From contig NZ_CAMLJP010000022.1 of NCBI RefSeq assembly GCF_946480385.1, forward strand, positions 1-64,000: a DNA stretch of 64,000 nt, read 5' to 3'. This document shows, piece after piece, positions 1-7,660 of the stretch (positions are counted from its first letter, which is position 1; each line of letters begins with the position of its first letter). Position numbers and translations under genes: made by a program. The notes beneath the pieces are model-generated. The model was not told the origin of the DNA, did no database searches, and was given only the letters and a program-made list of their open reading frames with translations. The stretch comes from an uncultured Azospirillum sp. (GTDB taxonomy: Bacteria > Pseudomonadota > Alphaproteobacteria > Azospirillales > Azospirillaceae).

Positions 1-98
1 GTCATCCTGTCCAGCGTGCCGGGGGTCAGATCCATCGTTTGCCCATCCAAGCCAGTCCTTCATGTTAATGAACAGTAGGACCGTTGTGGCAGGATGAC
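1..98. repeat. Separated 9-bp inverted repeat at window edge
   Basis: GTCATCCTG at 1-9 is repeated in inverted orientation as CAGGATGAC at 90-98. The stretch 1-151 lies downstream of the amidase gene and holds no convincing gene. The arms could be operator half-sites for a gene left of the window or the two sides of a loose hairpin; the left context is missing, so no function is assigned. Confidence 0.3.
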
Positions 99-151
99 AA
101 ATTACATTCCGAGAAGACCGCTCCCTCCCGTCGGCTGAGATTGCGCGGCCA

Positions 152-1465
152 TCACCCCCGCAGCACCGCTTCGATCCCGGCGGCGATGCCCAGCAGGCTG
201 CGGTCGCCGCCGCGCCGCCCCATCGCCATCAGCCCGACCGGCAACCCGTCGGCGGGAACCGGCAGGGAAATGGCCGGCAGGTCGAACAGGTTGGCGACGC
301 GGGTGTTGCGCAGCAGCGCCAGATTGACCCGGTGGAAGGTCGCATCCTCCAGCACCTCGGCAATGGCGGGCGCGGTCATCGGCACGGTCGGCAGCAGCAG
401 GACCGGATGCCGGGTCAGCCGTTCGTCCATCAGCCGGATCAACTCGGCGCGGCGGCGCTGCATCCGGACATAGTCGGCGGCGGGCGCCCTGCCGCCGGCC
501 TCGATCCGCGCGCGGGTCTTCGGATCGATGCCGTCGAGCGCCGTGATGCCGAGTTCGGCCAGCGTCGCCGCCAGCTCGATGGCGGTGAAGACGCCGATGC
601 GGTCCAACGCCGCCAATGCCTCCAACTCCGCCTCGATGGAGCCGTCCACGATGTGCGCCCCGGCCGCGCGTAGCCGGTCCAGCGCTGCCTCGAACGCAGC
701 GGCGACGGCAGGCTCGACGCCGTCGAACAGCCGGCCACGCGGCACCAGGAAAGACTGCCCGGCGACCGGAAGCGCCGCCAACGGCACCGGATCGCCGTCG
801 GAAAGCACGCTGTCGAGCAAGGCTGCATCGGCGACGGTGGCGGCAATCGGACCGATGACGTCCAACGTCGGCGACAGCGGGAACGCCCCCTCGGCCGGCA
901 GGCGCCCGGCGGATGGCTTGAAGCCGACGGTGCCGGACAGGGCCGCCGGAATGCGCAGCGATCCGCCGGTGTCGCTGCCCAGCGCGATCTCCGCCATGCC
1001 GTCGGCCACCGAGATCACCGCTCCGGAGGAGGATCCGCCTGGCACCCGCGAGCGGTCACGGGGATTGCCGGGATTGCCGTAATGGGGATTGATGCCGACG
1101 GCGGAAAAGGCGAACTCCGTCATGTGGGTCCGGCCGACGATCACCGCACCGGCCGCGCGCAGCCGGGCAACCGCACGGGCGTCGCGTGATGCGGCCGGCC
1201 GGCCGCGCAAGATGGCAGACCCGGCCGCCGTGGTCTCGCCCGCCACATCGAACAGAGCCTTCACCGAGACGATCCGCCCGTCGAGCGGCCCGAGCGGCCG
1301 GCCGGCCGCCGCCCGACGGTCGCTGGCCATGGCGGCGGCGCGCGCCTCTTCCGCATAGACGTCGGTGAAGACCAGGGCGCCCTGCCGCTCCGGGTCGGCG
1401 ATCCTGGCGAGTGCCGCCTCCAGCCGGTCGGCAGCGGAGGCGTGGGAGGCGGGCGGCACGGTCAT
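152..1465 (-). CDS. Amidase signature family hydrolase
   Basis: A 437-residue cytoplasmic amidase that hydrolyses an unidentified amide. The amidase signature is clear: the catalytic Lys lies in VSVKALFD (about residue 69), the cis-Ser in PGGSSSGA (about 145) and the nucleophile Ser in GSDTGGSLRIPA (about 169). An ATG further upstream would add 33 residues, but AGGAG sits 8 bases before the ATG at 1465, so that start is chosen. It is the last gene of the transporter/racemase operon, about 95 bp after the racemase gene, and probably acts on the imported compound or its hydrolysis product. The substrate cannot be read from the sequence; amidases of this family also serve as allophanate, carbamoyl or peptide amidases. 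Confidence 0.9.
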   Translation of the reverse strand: MTVPPASHASAADRLEAALARIADPERQGALVFTDVYAEEARAAAMASDRRAAAGRPLGPLDGRIVSVKALFDVAGETTAAGSAILRGRPAASRDARAVARLRAAGAVIVGRTHMTEFAFSAVGINPHYGNPGNPRDRSRVPGGSSSGAVISVADGMAEIALGSDTGGSLRIPAALSGTVGFKPSAGRLPAEGAFPLSPTLDVIGPIAATVADAALLDSVLSDGDPVPLAALPVAGQSFLVPRGRLFDGVEPAVAAAFEAALDRLRAAGAHIVDGSIEAELEALAALDRIGVFTAIELAATLAELGITALDGIDPKTRARIEAGGRAPAADYVRMQRRRAELIRLMDERLTRHPVLLLPTVPMTAPAIAEVLEDATFHRVNLALLRNTRVANLFDLPAISLPVPADGLPVGLMAMGRRGGDRSLLGIAAGIEAVLRG

Positions 1466-1560
1466 GGCGGGCTCCTGGCGGATCATGGAACGGGGCCAAC
1501 ATCGGTGAGGCCCCGCAAACGCATTTGCCACATCGCCGCCGGCTTGGCGACCTCCTTCCT

Positions 1561-2265
1561 TCACCTTTCCTTGGGCAGCGGCGCGGCATAGCCGCCCGCC
1601 TTGCTGGTGCGCAGGCCGAGCGCGGCCAACCCCTCCACCAGCTTCACGGCGGCGGTGACGCCGTCCACCACCGGCAGGCCCGTCTCGTCGCTCAGGGAGC
1701 GGGCGAGGTCGGCCATGCCGGCGCAGCCCAGCACGATGGTCTCCGCCCCGTCCTGTTCCACCGCCCGGTGGATTTCGGCGCGCACGCGCTCAACCGCACC
1801 GGACGCCGGCTCCTCCAGCGCCAGCACCGGCACGCCGGCGGCGCGGATGGTGCAGCGCCCGGCCATGCCATAGCGTCGGGCCAGATGCTCCAGCGCCGGG
1901 ACGGAGCGGGCGAGAGTCGTCACCACGGCGAACCGGCCGCCCAGCAGCCCGGCGGTCTGCATCGCCGCTTCGCAGATGCCGACCACCGGTGCGGTGGCGA
2001 GGCTGCGGGCGGCGTCCAGCCCGACATCGTCGAAACAGGCGATCACAGTGCCGGCGATGTCGTTCTCGCGCTGGTGCCGGTCGATCACGGCCAGCATGCC
2101 GGGCACGGCCAGCGCCTCGTCATAATAGCCTTCGATGCTGGCGGGGCCGGTCGGCGGGTTAACGGCCAGGATCTCGGTGCCGGGCGCGGCGACCTTGCTG
2201 GCGGCGGAACCGATCCGCAACGTCATCGAGGCGGTGCTGTTCGGATTGACAACCAGAATGCGCAT
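1561..2265 (-). CDS. Asp/Glu/hydantoin racemase family protein
   Basis: This 234-residue cytoplasmic protein belongs to the cofactor-independent Asp/Glu/hydantoin racemase family. It starts MRILVVNPNST, typical of hydantoin racemases. The two catalytic cysteines of the family are present: Cys77 in VIACFDD and Cys181 in VLGCAGM, nearly the same positions as in characterised hydantoin racemases (76 and 181). It lies 14 bp downstream of a permease gene and before the amidase. The context suggests use of a 5-substituted hydantoin, an allantoin-like ureide or a related racemisable amide, but no hydantoinase or carbamoylase gene is seen in the operon, so the true substrate is open. Confidence 0.85.
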   Translation of the reverse strand: MRILVVNPNSTASMTLRIGSAASKVAAPGTEILAVNPPTGPASIEGYYDEALAVPGMLAVIDRHQRENDIAGTVIACFDDVGLDAARSLATAPVVGICEAAMQTAGLLGGRFAVVTTLARSVPALEHLARRYGMAGRCTIRAAGVPVLALEEPASGAVERVRAEIHRAVEQDGAETIVLGCAGMADLARSLSDETGLPVVDGVTAAVKLVEGLAALGLRTSKAGGYAAPLPKER

Positions 2266-2279
2266 GGTATCGGGAATCC

Positions 2280-3107
2280 TCAGGCGCCGCTTCGGCGCAG
2301 GCGGTGGCGGCGCAGCAGGATCAGGCCCAGCAGGGCGAGGCCGATCACGGTGAAGGAGAAGACAGTCGTCAGCGACCCCAGCGCATAGAGCACCGGCGTG
2401 GTGACGTTGGTGGTCATGCCGTAGATCTCCAGCGGCAGCGTGTTGAAGCTGCCGGCGGTCATCAGCGTGCGGGCGAACTCGTCATAGGACAGGGTGAAGC
2501 CGAACAGCCCGACGCCGATCAGGCTGGGCAGCAGGATCGGCAGCACCACATGGCGCACCGTCTGCCAGGGCGACGCCCCCAGATCGCGCGCCGCCTCCTC
2601 ATAGGCCGGGTTGAAGCGGTTGAAGATGGCGAAGACGATCAGCAGGCCGAAAGGCAGCGTCCAGGTCAGGTGCGCGCCGAGCGCCGAACTGTACCAGGAC
2701 GGCTCCAGACCCAGGATGTTGAAGAGCAGGCCGATGCCCAGGCTGACCAGGATCGACGGCACGATCAGGCTGGCGACGGCGAGGTAGAACAGCGCCCCGC
2801 TGCCGCGGAAACGGCGGCGGAAGGCGAAGCCGGCCAGCACCGAGAACAGCACGGTCAGCACCATCACCATCAGCCCCAGCGCGATCGACCGGCGGAACGA
2901 CCCGCCGAAATCGCCCACCGCCTGCTGTTCGAACAGGTTGCGGAACCAGTGCAGCGACACCCCGTTCATCGGAAAGGTCAGTCCGCCCTCCGGCCCCTGG
3001 AAGGACAGAACCAGGATGGTGGCGGTCGGGCCGTAGAGGAACAGCACGAACAGCGCGAAGAAACCGGCCAGCAGGTAGAAGGACAGGCCTCGGCGGGAGG
3101 TGTTCAT
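2280..3107 (-). CDS. ABC transporter permease, PotC-like
   Basis: A 275-residue inner-membrane permease of the polyamine/spermidine (PotC) type. It has about six hydrophobic segments, the first at roughly residues 12-32, and the cytoplasmic coupling motif EEAARDLGASPWQTVRHVV typical of binding-protein-dependent permeases. The upstream permease ends with TGA at 3111-3113, immediately before a GTG and then an ATG; AAGGAG lies 9 bases before the ATG at 3107, which I take as start, though the GTG at 3110 is possible. It pairs with the PotB-like permease and the ATPase and binding protein of the same operon. The substrate is unknown but probably what the racemase and amidase process. Confidence 0.9.
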   Translation of the reverse strand: MNTSRRGLSFYLLAGFFALFVLFLYGPTATILVLSFQGPEGGLTFPMNGVSLHWFRNLFEQQAVGDFGGSFRRSIALGLMVMVLTVLFSVLAGFAFRRRFRGSGALFYLAVASLIVPSILVSLGIGLLFNILGLEPSWYSSALGAHLTWTLPFGLLIVFAIFNRFNPAYEEAARDLGASPWQTVRHVVLPILLPSLIGVGLFGFTLSYDEFARTLMTAGSFNTLPLEIYGMTTNVTTPVLYALGSLTTVFSFTVIGLALLGLILLRRHRLRRSGA

Positions 3108-3110
3108 CAC

Positions 3111-4028
3111 TCACAGCTCCTTCCGGATGTCGACGACGCGCAGCATCGCCACCACCATGATGAGGACGACGGCCAGCAGAACCACCGCGTTGGCGGCGGC
3201 GGCCGGGTATTGCAGAAGCGAGATCTCGTTGGCGATCATCAGCCCGATGGAGGCGCTCTGCCCGCCGCTCATCAGCCGCACGGTGATGAAGTCGCCCATC
3301 ACCAGCGTGACGACGAAGATGGAGCCGATGGCGATGCCGGGCTTGGTCAGCGGCAGGATGACGTTCCACAGCGTCTGCGCCGCACTGGCGCCACCGTCGC
3401 GCGCCGCCTCGATCAGCGCGCGGTCGATCCGCATCATCGAATTGAAGATCGGCACCACCATGAACCGCGCATAGAGGTGGACGAAGGCCAGCACCACCGA
3501 GAAGTCGGAGAACAGCAGGAACTCCAGCGGCCGGTCGATGATCCCGGCGGAGATCAGGCCCGAGTTCAGCAGCCCGTTGCGTCCCAGGAACGGGATCCAC
3601 GAGATCATGCGGATGATGTTGGAGGTCCAGAACGGGATGGTGCAGACCAGGAACAGCACCATCTGCCAGGTGGTGGACCGCACATGGAAGGCCAGGAAAT
3701 AGGCGACCGTGAAGCCGATGCCGAGCGTGATCGCCCAGGTCAGCGCCGCGTATTTCAGCGTGTTCAGGTAGGTCTTCCAGGTGACCGGCGAGGTCAGCAG
3801 TTCCGTATAGTTGGTCAGCACGAAGTCCGGGTAGATGCGCACGCTGTCGTAATCCCAGAAGCTGACCGCGACGATGGTCAGGATCGGCACCAGCAGGAAC
3901 AGCAGCAGCGCGACGGTCAGCGGCGCCGCCTGGAGATAGGGGGCGACGCGCGGAAGCAGGCGGACACGCCTCGCCCGGCCGGCGGCGGCCGTGACGGACG
4001 GTCGGGGCGTTTCGGCGGTCAGGGTCAT
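3111..4028 (-). CDS. ABC transporter permease, PotB-like
   Basis: A 305-residue inner-membrane permease of the PotB type. About 30 polar residues precede the first membrane helix, then a large periplasmic loop and further helices follow. The EAA coupling loop reads IEAARDGGASAAQTLWNVI. AGGAG is placed 8 bases before the ATG at 4028. The stop codon almost touches the start of the PotC-like permease, so the two are probably translationally coupled. A GC-rich hairpin repeat separates it from the upstream binding-protein gene, which may lower permease expression relative to the binding protein. Confidence 0.9.
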   Translation of the reverse strand: MTLTAETPRPSVTAAAGRARRVRLLPRVAPYLQAAPLTVALLLFLLVPILTIVAVSFWDYDSVRIYPDFVLTNYTELLTSPVTWKTYLNTLKYAALTWAITLGIGFTVAYFLAFHVRSTTWQMVLFLVCTIPFWTSNIIRMISWIPFLGRNGLLNSGLISAGIIDRPLEFLLFSDFSVVLAFVHLYARFMVVPIFNSMMRIDRALIEAARDGGASAAQTLWNVILPLTKPGIAIGSIFVVTLVMGDFITVRLMSGGQSASIGLMIANEISLLQYPAAAANAVVLLAVVLIMVVAMLRVVDIRKEL

Positions 4029-4066
4029 GGGCGGGGCTCCTGGGGTTGAGGATTGGACCGGTGCCG

Positions 4067-4141
4067 TGCCCCCTCCCTTCCCATGCTGCGCATGGGCCCC
4101 TTCCCTCTCCCGCGAAGCGGGGGAGGGTTAGGCAGGGGGCA
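4067..4141. repeat. Intergenic GC-rich palindromic repeat, copy 1
   Basis: TGCCCCCT (4067-4074) and AGGGGGCA (4134-4141) form outer arms. Inside are CCCATG-CTGCG-CATGGG (4080-4096) and CCCTCTCCCGC-GAA-GCGGGGGAGGG (4103-4127, one mismatch). The element lies between the binding-protein and permease genes of one operon and belongs to the hairpin family seen in other gaps of this window. Processing or partial termination is plausible. Confidence 0.7.
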
Positions 4142-4154
4142 TCGAAGCCGATGA

Positions 4155-5468
4155 CTAAGCCGCGATGAACTCGTTCCACTTGCGGACCATGTAGCGGTCC
4201 TCGTCCATCACCGCGTTCCAGCAGGCGACGCGGCCCATGCGGTCCTGGAACGATCCGCCATCGCGCACGGCGCCGGCCTTTTCCATCACCTTGCCTTCGG
4301 GGCTGACGATGTCCGTCTTCGCCGGCTGGCCCTCCATCCAGAAGGCCCATTCCTCCGGCGACATGTGCTGCTTGGCGGTGTCGAGGACGGCCGAATAATA
4401 GCCCTGGCGGTTCAGATAGGCGCCGACCCAACCCGACAGATACCAGTTGATGTACTCATAGGCCGCCTCCAGCTCCAGCCCGCTCAGGTGCTTGGCGATG
4501 CCCAGACCGCCGCCCCAGGCGCGATAGCCTTCCTTCAGCGGCTGGTAGACGCACTGGATGCCCTTGGCGCGCACGGCGGCGACGGCCGGCGACCACATCG
4601 ACTGGATGATGACCTCGCCCGACGACATCAGGTTGACGCTCTCGTCGAAGGTCTTCCAGAAGGCGCGGAACTGGCCGGCCTTCTTGGCCTCGGTCATGAT
4701 CTTCAGGGTCTTGTCGATCTCCTCCTTGGTCATGTTGCCCTTGTCGCCATACTTGATCTCGCCCATCGCCTCGCAGACCATGGCGGCGTCCATGATGCCG
4801 ATCGACGGGATGTTCAGCAGCGACGCCTTGCCCTTGAAAGCGGGGTCGAGCAAATCCTTCCAGCTGCCGATCGGCCGGCCCACCAGATCGGGGCGGATGC
4901 CCAGCGTGTCGGCGTTGTAGATGGTCGGGATCAGCGTCATCCACTGGGTCGGCGACTTGGCGAACTTGGTGCTGTCCTTGCCCTCGACGAAGCCCACGGT
5001 GTGAGGGGCGGTGCCCTGGGCGATGGCGCTGTCCGGCGTCAGCTTGCCGGTGATGAAGATCGGAACGATCTTGTCGAAATTCTTGATCTTCGCGACATCC
5101 ATCGGCTGCATCACGCCAGCCGGGAAGACCTTCTTGCAGATCCAGTACTCGATGTCGGCGATGTCGTAGGATTTCGGCTGCGTCACCGCGCGCTGGGTCA
5201 CCGCGTCGGAATCGAGCGCCGTCATCTGCAGGGTAAAGCCCAGATCCTCCTTCACCTTGTCGGCGACGGCATTCAGGTTCGACACGCCGGTGCCGAACTG
5301 GCGCAGCGTGACGTTCTTGATGTTCTGCGCCCAGATGGTCGGAAAGCCGGTGATGGCGCCGGAGCCGACGGCGGCACCCGCCACGGCGGCGGTGCCCTTC
5401 AGCAGGGTGCGGCGGCTGACGCCGCCCAGGGACTTCGACGGCTTCGAAGGAGTACGGGTGTCGGTCAT
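4155..5468 (-). CDS. Tat-exported extracellular solute-binding protein, PotD-like
   Basis: A 437-residue periplasmic binding protein for the ABC importer. The N-terminus carries a twin-arginine signal: SRRTLLKG with the arginine pair at residues 19-20, then a hydrophobic Ala/Gly stretch and a probable cleavage site near residue 47. The mature part resembles family 1/8 binding proteins for polyamines and related cations, including tandem YNADTLGIRPD-like and WSPAVAAV motifs. GGAGG is 7 bases before the ATG. It is the second gene of the operon after the ATPase. Tat export suggests folding before export; ligand identity is unknown. Confidence 0.9.
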   Translation of the reverse strand: MTDTRTPSKPSKSLGGVSRRTLLKGTAAVAGAAVGSGAITGFPTIWAQNIKNVTLRQFGTGVSNLNAVADKVKEDLGFTLQMTALDSDAVTQRAVTQPKSYDIADIEYWICKKVFPAGVMQPMDVAKIKNFDKIVPIFITGKLTPDSAIAQGTAPHTVGFVEGKDSTKFAKSPTQWMTLIPTIYNADTLGIRPDLVGRPIGSWKDLLDPAFKGKASLLNIPSIGIMDAAMVCEAMGEIKYGDKGNMTKEEIDKTLKIMTEAKKAGQFRAFWKTFDESVNLMSSGEVIIQSMWSPAVAAVRAKGIQCVYQPLKEGYRAWGGGLGIAKHLSGLELEAAYEYINWYLSGWVGAYLNRQGYYSAVLDTAKQHMSPEEWAFWMEGQPAKTDIVSPEGKVMEKAGAVRDGGSFQDRMGRVACWNAVMDEDRYMVRKWNEFIAA

Positions 5469-5528
5469 CGCTGAGCCTCCAGTCTGTTCGTCACGTGTTT
5501 TTGCTTGAGCAGGCGTTTTGAAAGGAAA

Positions 5529-6548
5529 TCAGGCCACCAGCGGGTGGATGTCGCGGCGGCTCCAGCCGGCGTGCACGCGATCGCCCACGCCGACCGGCGC
5601 ATCGAAATAGCGGGCCTCGTCCAGCACGACGGCGAACTCGTCGGCGCCTGCGACGTCGAGGCTGAGATGGACGGACGCGCCGTGATACTCCAGCGAGCGC
5701 ACCGTGCCCTCCACCTGGATTTCGGTCGGCAGGTCGGCGCCACCCAGCAGGATGCGGTCGGCACGCACCGCGCAGCGGCCGGCATCGCCGACGATCCCGC
5801 CCCCAATCGCACCGGCCTCGATGACGTTGTGGCCGCCGATGAAGCGGGCAACGAAGGCGGTGCGTGGCTGGTTGAACAGGTCGCGCGGCGGCCCGGCCTG
5901 CTCGATCCGCCCCTGGTTCATCACCACGGCAAGGTCCGCCAGCGCCATCGCCTCGGTCTGGCTGTGGGTGACGTGGATGAAGGTGATGCCGATGTCGCGG
6001 TGCAGCCGCTTCAGCTCCTCCCGCATGCGGACGCGCAGAAAGGGGTCGAGCGCCGACAGCGGCTCGTCCAGCAGAAGCACGCCCGGCCGGGTGATCAGCG
6101 CACGGGCCAGCGCCACGCGCTGCTGCTGCCCACCCGACAGCTGCGACGGCAGGCGGCCGGCGTACTTGCCCATGTCGACGAGGTCGAGCATCTCGGCCGC
6201 CCGGCGGCGGCGCTCCTCCTTCGCCACACCCTTCATCTTCAGGCTGAAGGCGACGTTGTCGGTGCAGTCCAGATGGGGGAACAGGGCGTAGCTCTGGAAC
6301 ATCATCGCCGTGCCGCGCTTGGCCGGTGGGTCGTCGTTCACCACCGTGTCGCCGATCAGCAGGTCACCATCGGTGATGTCCTCGTGCCCGGCGATCATCC
6401 GCAGGGTGGAGGTCTTGCCGCAGCCGCTCGGTCCCAGAAGGCAGCAATAGGAGCCCGCGGCGATCCGCAGATCGATGCCGTCCACCGCCACGGTTGCGCC
6501 ATAGGCCTTGCGCAGCTTCACAAGTTCGACCGTCGAACCTGCCGTCAT
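5529..6548 (-). CDS. ABC transporter ATP-binding protein, PotA-like
   Basis: A 339-residue ATPase that energises the PotB/PotC-like permeases. Walker A is GPSGCGKTS (about 39-47), the signature is LSGGQQQR, and Walker B with D-loop is LLLDEPLSALD. A C-terminal TOBE-like domain of about 100 residues follows. Translation could begin 25 codons earlier, but GGAGG lies 7 bases before the ATG at 6548 and the earlier codons run through the regulator's palindromic operator, so 6548 is preferred. It is the first gene of the operon and is transcribed divergently from the GntR regulator at 6840. Confidence 0.93.
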   Translation of the reverse strand: MTAGSTVELVKLRKAYGATVAVDGIDLRIAAGSYCCLLGPSGCGKTSTLRMIAGHEDITDGDLLIGDTVVNDDPPAKRGTAMMFQSYALFPHLDCTDNVAFSLKMKGVAKEERRRRAAEMLDLVDMGKYAGRLPSQLSGGQQQRVALARALITRPGVLLLDEPLSALDPFLRVRMREELKRLHRDIGITFIHVTHSQTEAMALADLAVVMNQGRIEQAGPPRDLFNQPRTAFVARFIGGHNVIEAGAIGGGIVGDAGRCAVRADRILLGGADLPTEIQVEGTVRSLEYHGASVHLSLDVAGADEFAVVLDEARYFDAPVGVGDRVHAGWSRRDIHPLVA

Positions 6549-6563
6549 CGGAGCGCCTCCACA

Positions 6564-6575
6564 ATTGTGCACAAT
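6564..6575. promoter_or_regulatory. Candidate GntR operator, importer side
   Basis: The perfect 12-bp palindrome ATTGTG-CACAAT lies 16 bases upstream of the ATPase start. The 14-mer TTGTGCACAATCTG (6565-6578) is repeated exactly at 6784-6797 before the divergent regulator gene. The placement fits autoregulation and operon control by the FadR-type regulator. Confidence 0.7.
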
Positions 6576-6782
6576 CTGTGCGGTCGTTTGTGACCGTTCT
6601 GCCTTCTGCATGCCGCGTGCCATCGACGGACTCTCGCAAATCAGCCGGTTTCCCTATGCCCCACTGCGCAACGATCCGGCATTTGTGCAGGGATTCAGCG
6701 CAATGGCGCTATATTGGGCAGCCTCAGTTCCAACGAGTGCCGCCGCGCCACTCGGGCGATTGCTGCTTCCCTGCTGGCCCAG

Positions 6783-6794
6783 TTTGTGCACAAT
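6783..6794. promoter_or_regulatory. Candidate GntR operator, regulator side
   Basis: TTTGTGCACAAT, the second copy of the palindrome, lies 45 bp before the regulator start. A further half-site, ATTTGTGC, is at 6681-6688, roughly midway between the two. Three related sites in one divergent gap suggest cooperative binding. Confidence 0.65.
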
Positions 6795-6839
6795 CTGCGA
6801 TGCTATTCCCGCACACCGTTAAAAGCGCTTTGCCAGCCC

Positions 6840-7574
6840 ATGACGACCGCCGCGCCCGCCAAGCCAGCCCGCCGCACGCCCCGTGCCAGCGCCGAAACCC
6901 GCATCGTCCGCAGCATCGGGGAGGCAATCGCCGACCGCCGCCTGCCGCCCGGCACCAAGCTGACGGAGGAAAGCCTGGCCGAGGCCTTCGGGGTCAGCCG
7001 GGAGCGGGTGCGCAAGGTGCTGCTTCTGCTGGCGCAGCGGCGGGTGGTGACGCTGATCCCCAACCGCGGCGCCTTCGTCGCCAAGCCGACGCCGAAAGAG
7101 GCGCGCGAAGTGTTCGAGGCGCGGCGGGTGATCGAACGCGCGATCATGGAACGGCTGGAACGGCTGCCGCGCCCGCTGCCCGACGACATGTTGGAGAAGC
7201 TGCGCGACCACGGCGCGCTGGAGGATGCGGCCGAGCGCGCCGCCGACCGCAAGGCGATGATCCGCCTGTCCGGCCAGTTCCACCTGCTGCTGGCGGAGTT
7301 CGCCGGCAATGCGACGCTGACCGGCATCCTGGCCGACCTGATCGACCGCTCCAGCCTTGCCATCGCAGCCTTCGAGCGGCGGTCGTCGCACACCTGCTCC
7401 GCCGACGATCACCGCCGCCTGATCGCCGCCCTGATCGGCAACCGCCCCGGCGAAGCCACCGCCCTGATGATCGACCATCTGGACGAGGTCGAGAGCCAGT
7501 TGGATCTGGAAGCGAAGAGCGACACCCGCATCGACCTGAAAGCGATCTTCGCCGACGAACCGGAACCGGCCTGA
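6840..7574 (+). CDS. GntR family regulator, FadR/FCD type
   Basis: A 244-residue DNA-binding repressor. The N-terminal winged helix (about residues 18-83) contains LAEAFGVSRERVRKVLLLL; the C-terminal all-helical FCD ligand domain includes EARRVIERAIMERL and a late DHRRLIAALIGNRP. An upstream ATG would add 42 residues and span the operator, so the ATG at 6840 is used. It faces the ABC/racemase/amidase operon and very likely controls it through the TTGTGCACAA sites, with the imported compound or a catabolite as inducer. A bidirectional terminator follows the gene. Confidence 0.9.
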   Translation: MTTAAPAKPARRTPRASAETRIVRSIGEAIADRRLPPGTKLTEESLAEAFGVSRERVRKVLLLLAQRRVVTLIPNRGAFVAKPTPKEAREVFEARRVIERAIMERLERLPRPLPDDMLEKLRDHGALEDAAERAADRKAMIRLSGQFHLLLAEFAGNATLTGILADLIDRSSLAIAAFERRSSHTCSADDHRRLIAALIGNRPGEATALMIDHLDEVESQLDLEAKSDTRIDLKAIFADEPEPA

Positions 7575-7600
7575 CCGAACGCAGGCGCTGAAAACACAAA

Positions 7601-7631
7601 AAGCCCCGGCTTCCTCACGAAGCCGGGGCTT
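7601..7631. terminator. Bidirectional rho-independent terminator
   Basis: A perfect 13-bp stem, AAGCCCCGGCTTC and GAAGCCGGGGCTT, encloses a 5-base loop (7614-7618). It is flanked by an A-rich run on the left and TTTCTC on the right. It lies between the convergent regulator and PTS permease genes and can end both transcripts. Confidence 0.88.
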
Positions 7632-7660
7632 TCTCAATATCCGGAACGACGTGCCTGCGA

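Noticed and set aside
2304..4049. Long plus-strand frame opposite the two permease genes
   Set aside because: The product is Gln/Arg/His-rich and featureless, typical of the reverse frame of membrane-protein genes; the permeases have full motifs and ribosome sites.
6549..6623. 25-codon extension of the PotA-like ATPase
   Set aside because: It would translate the operator palindrome; GGAGG is correctly spaced before the ATG at 6548.
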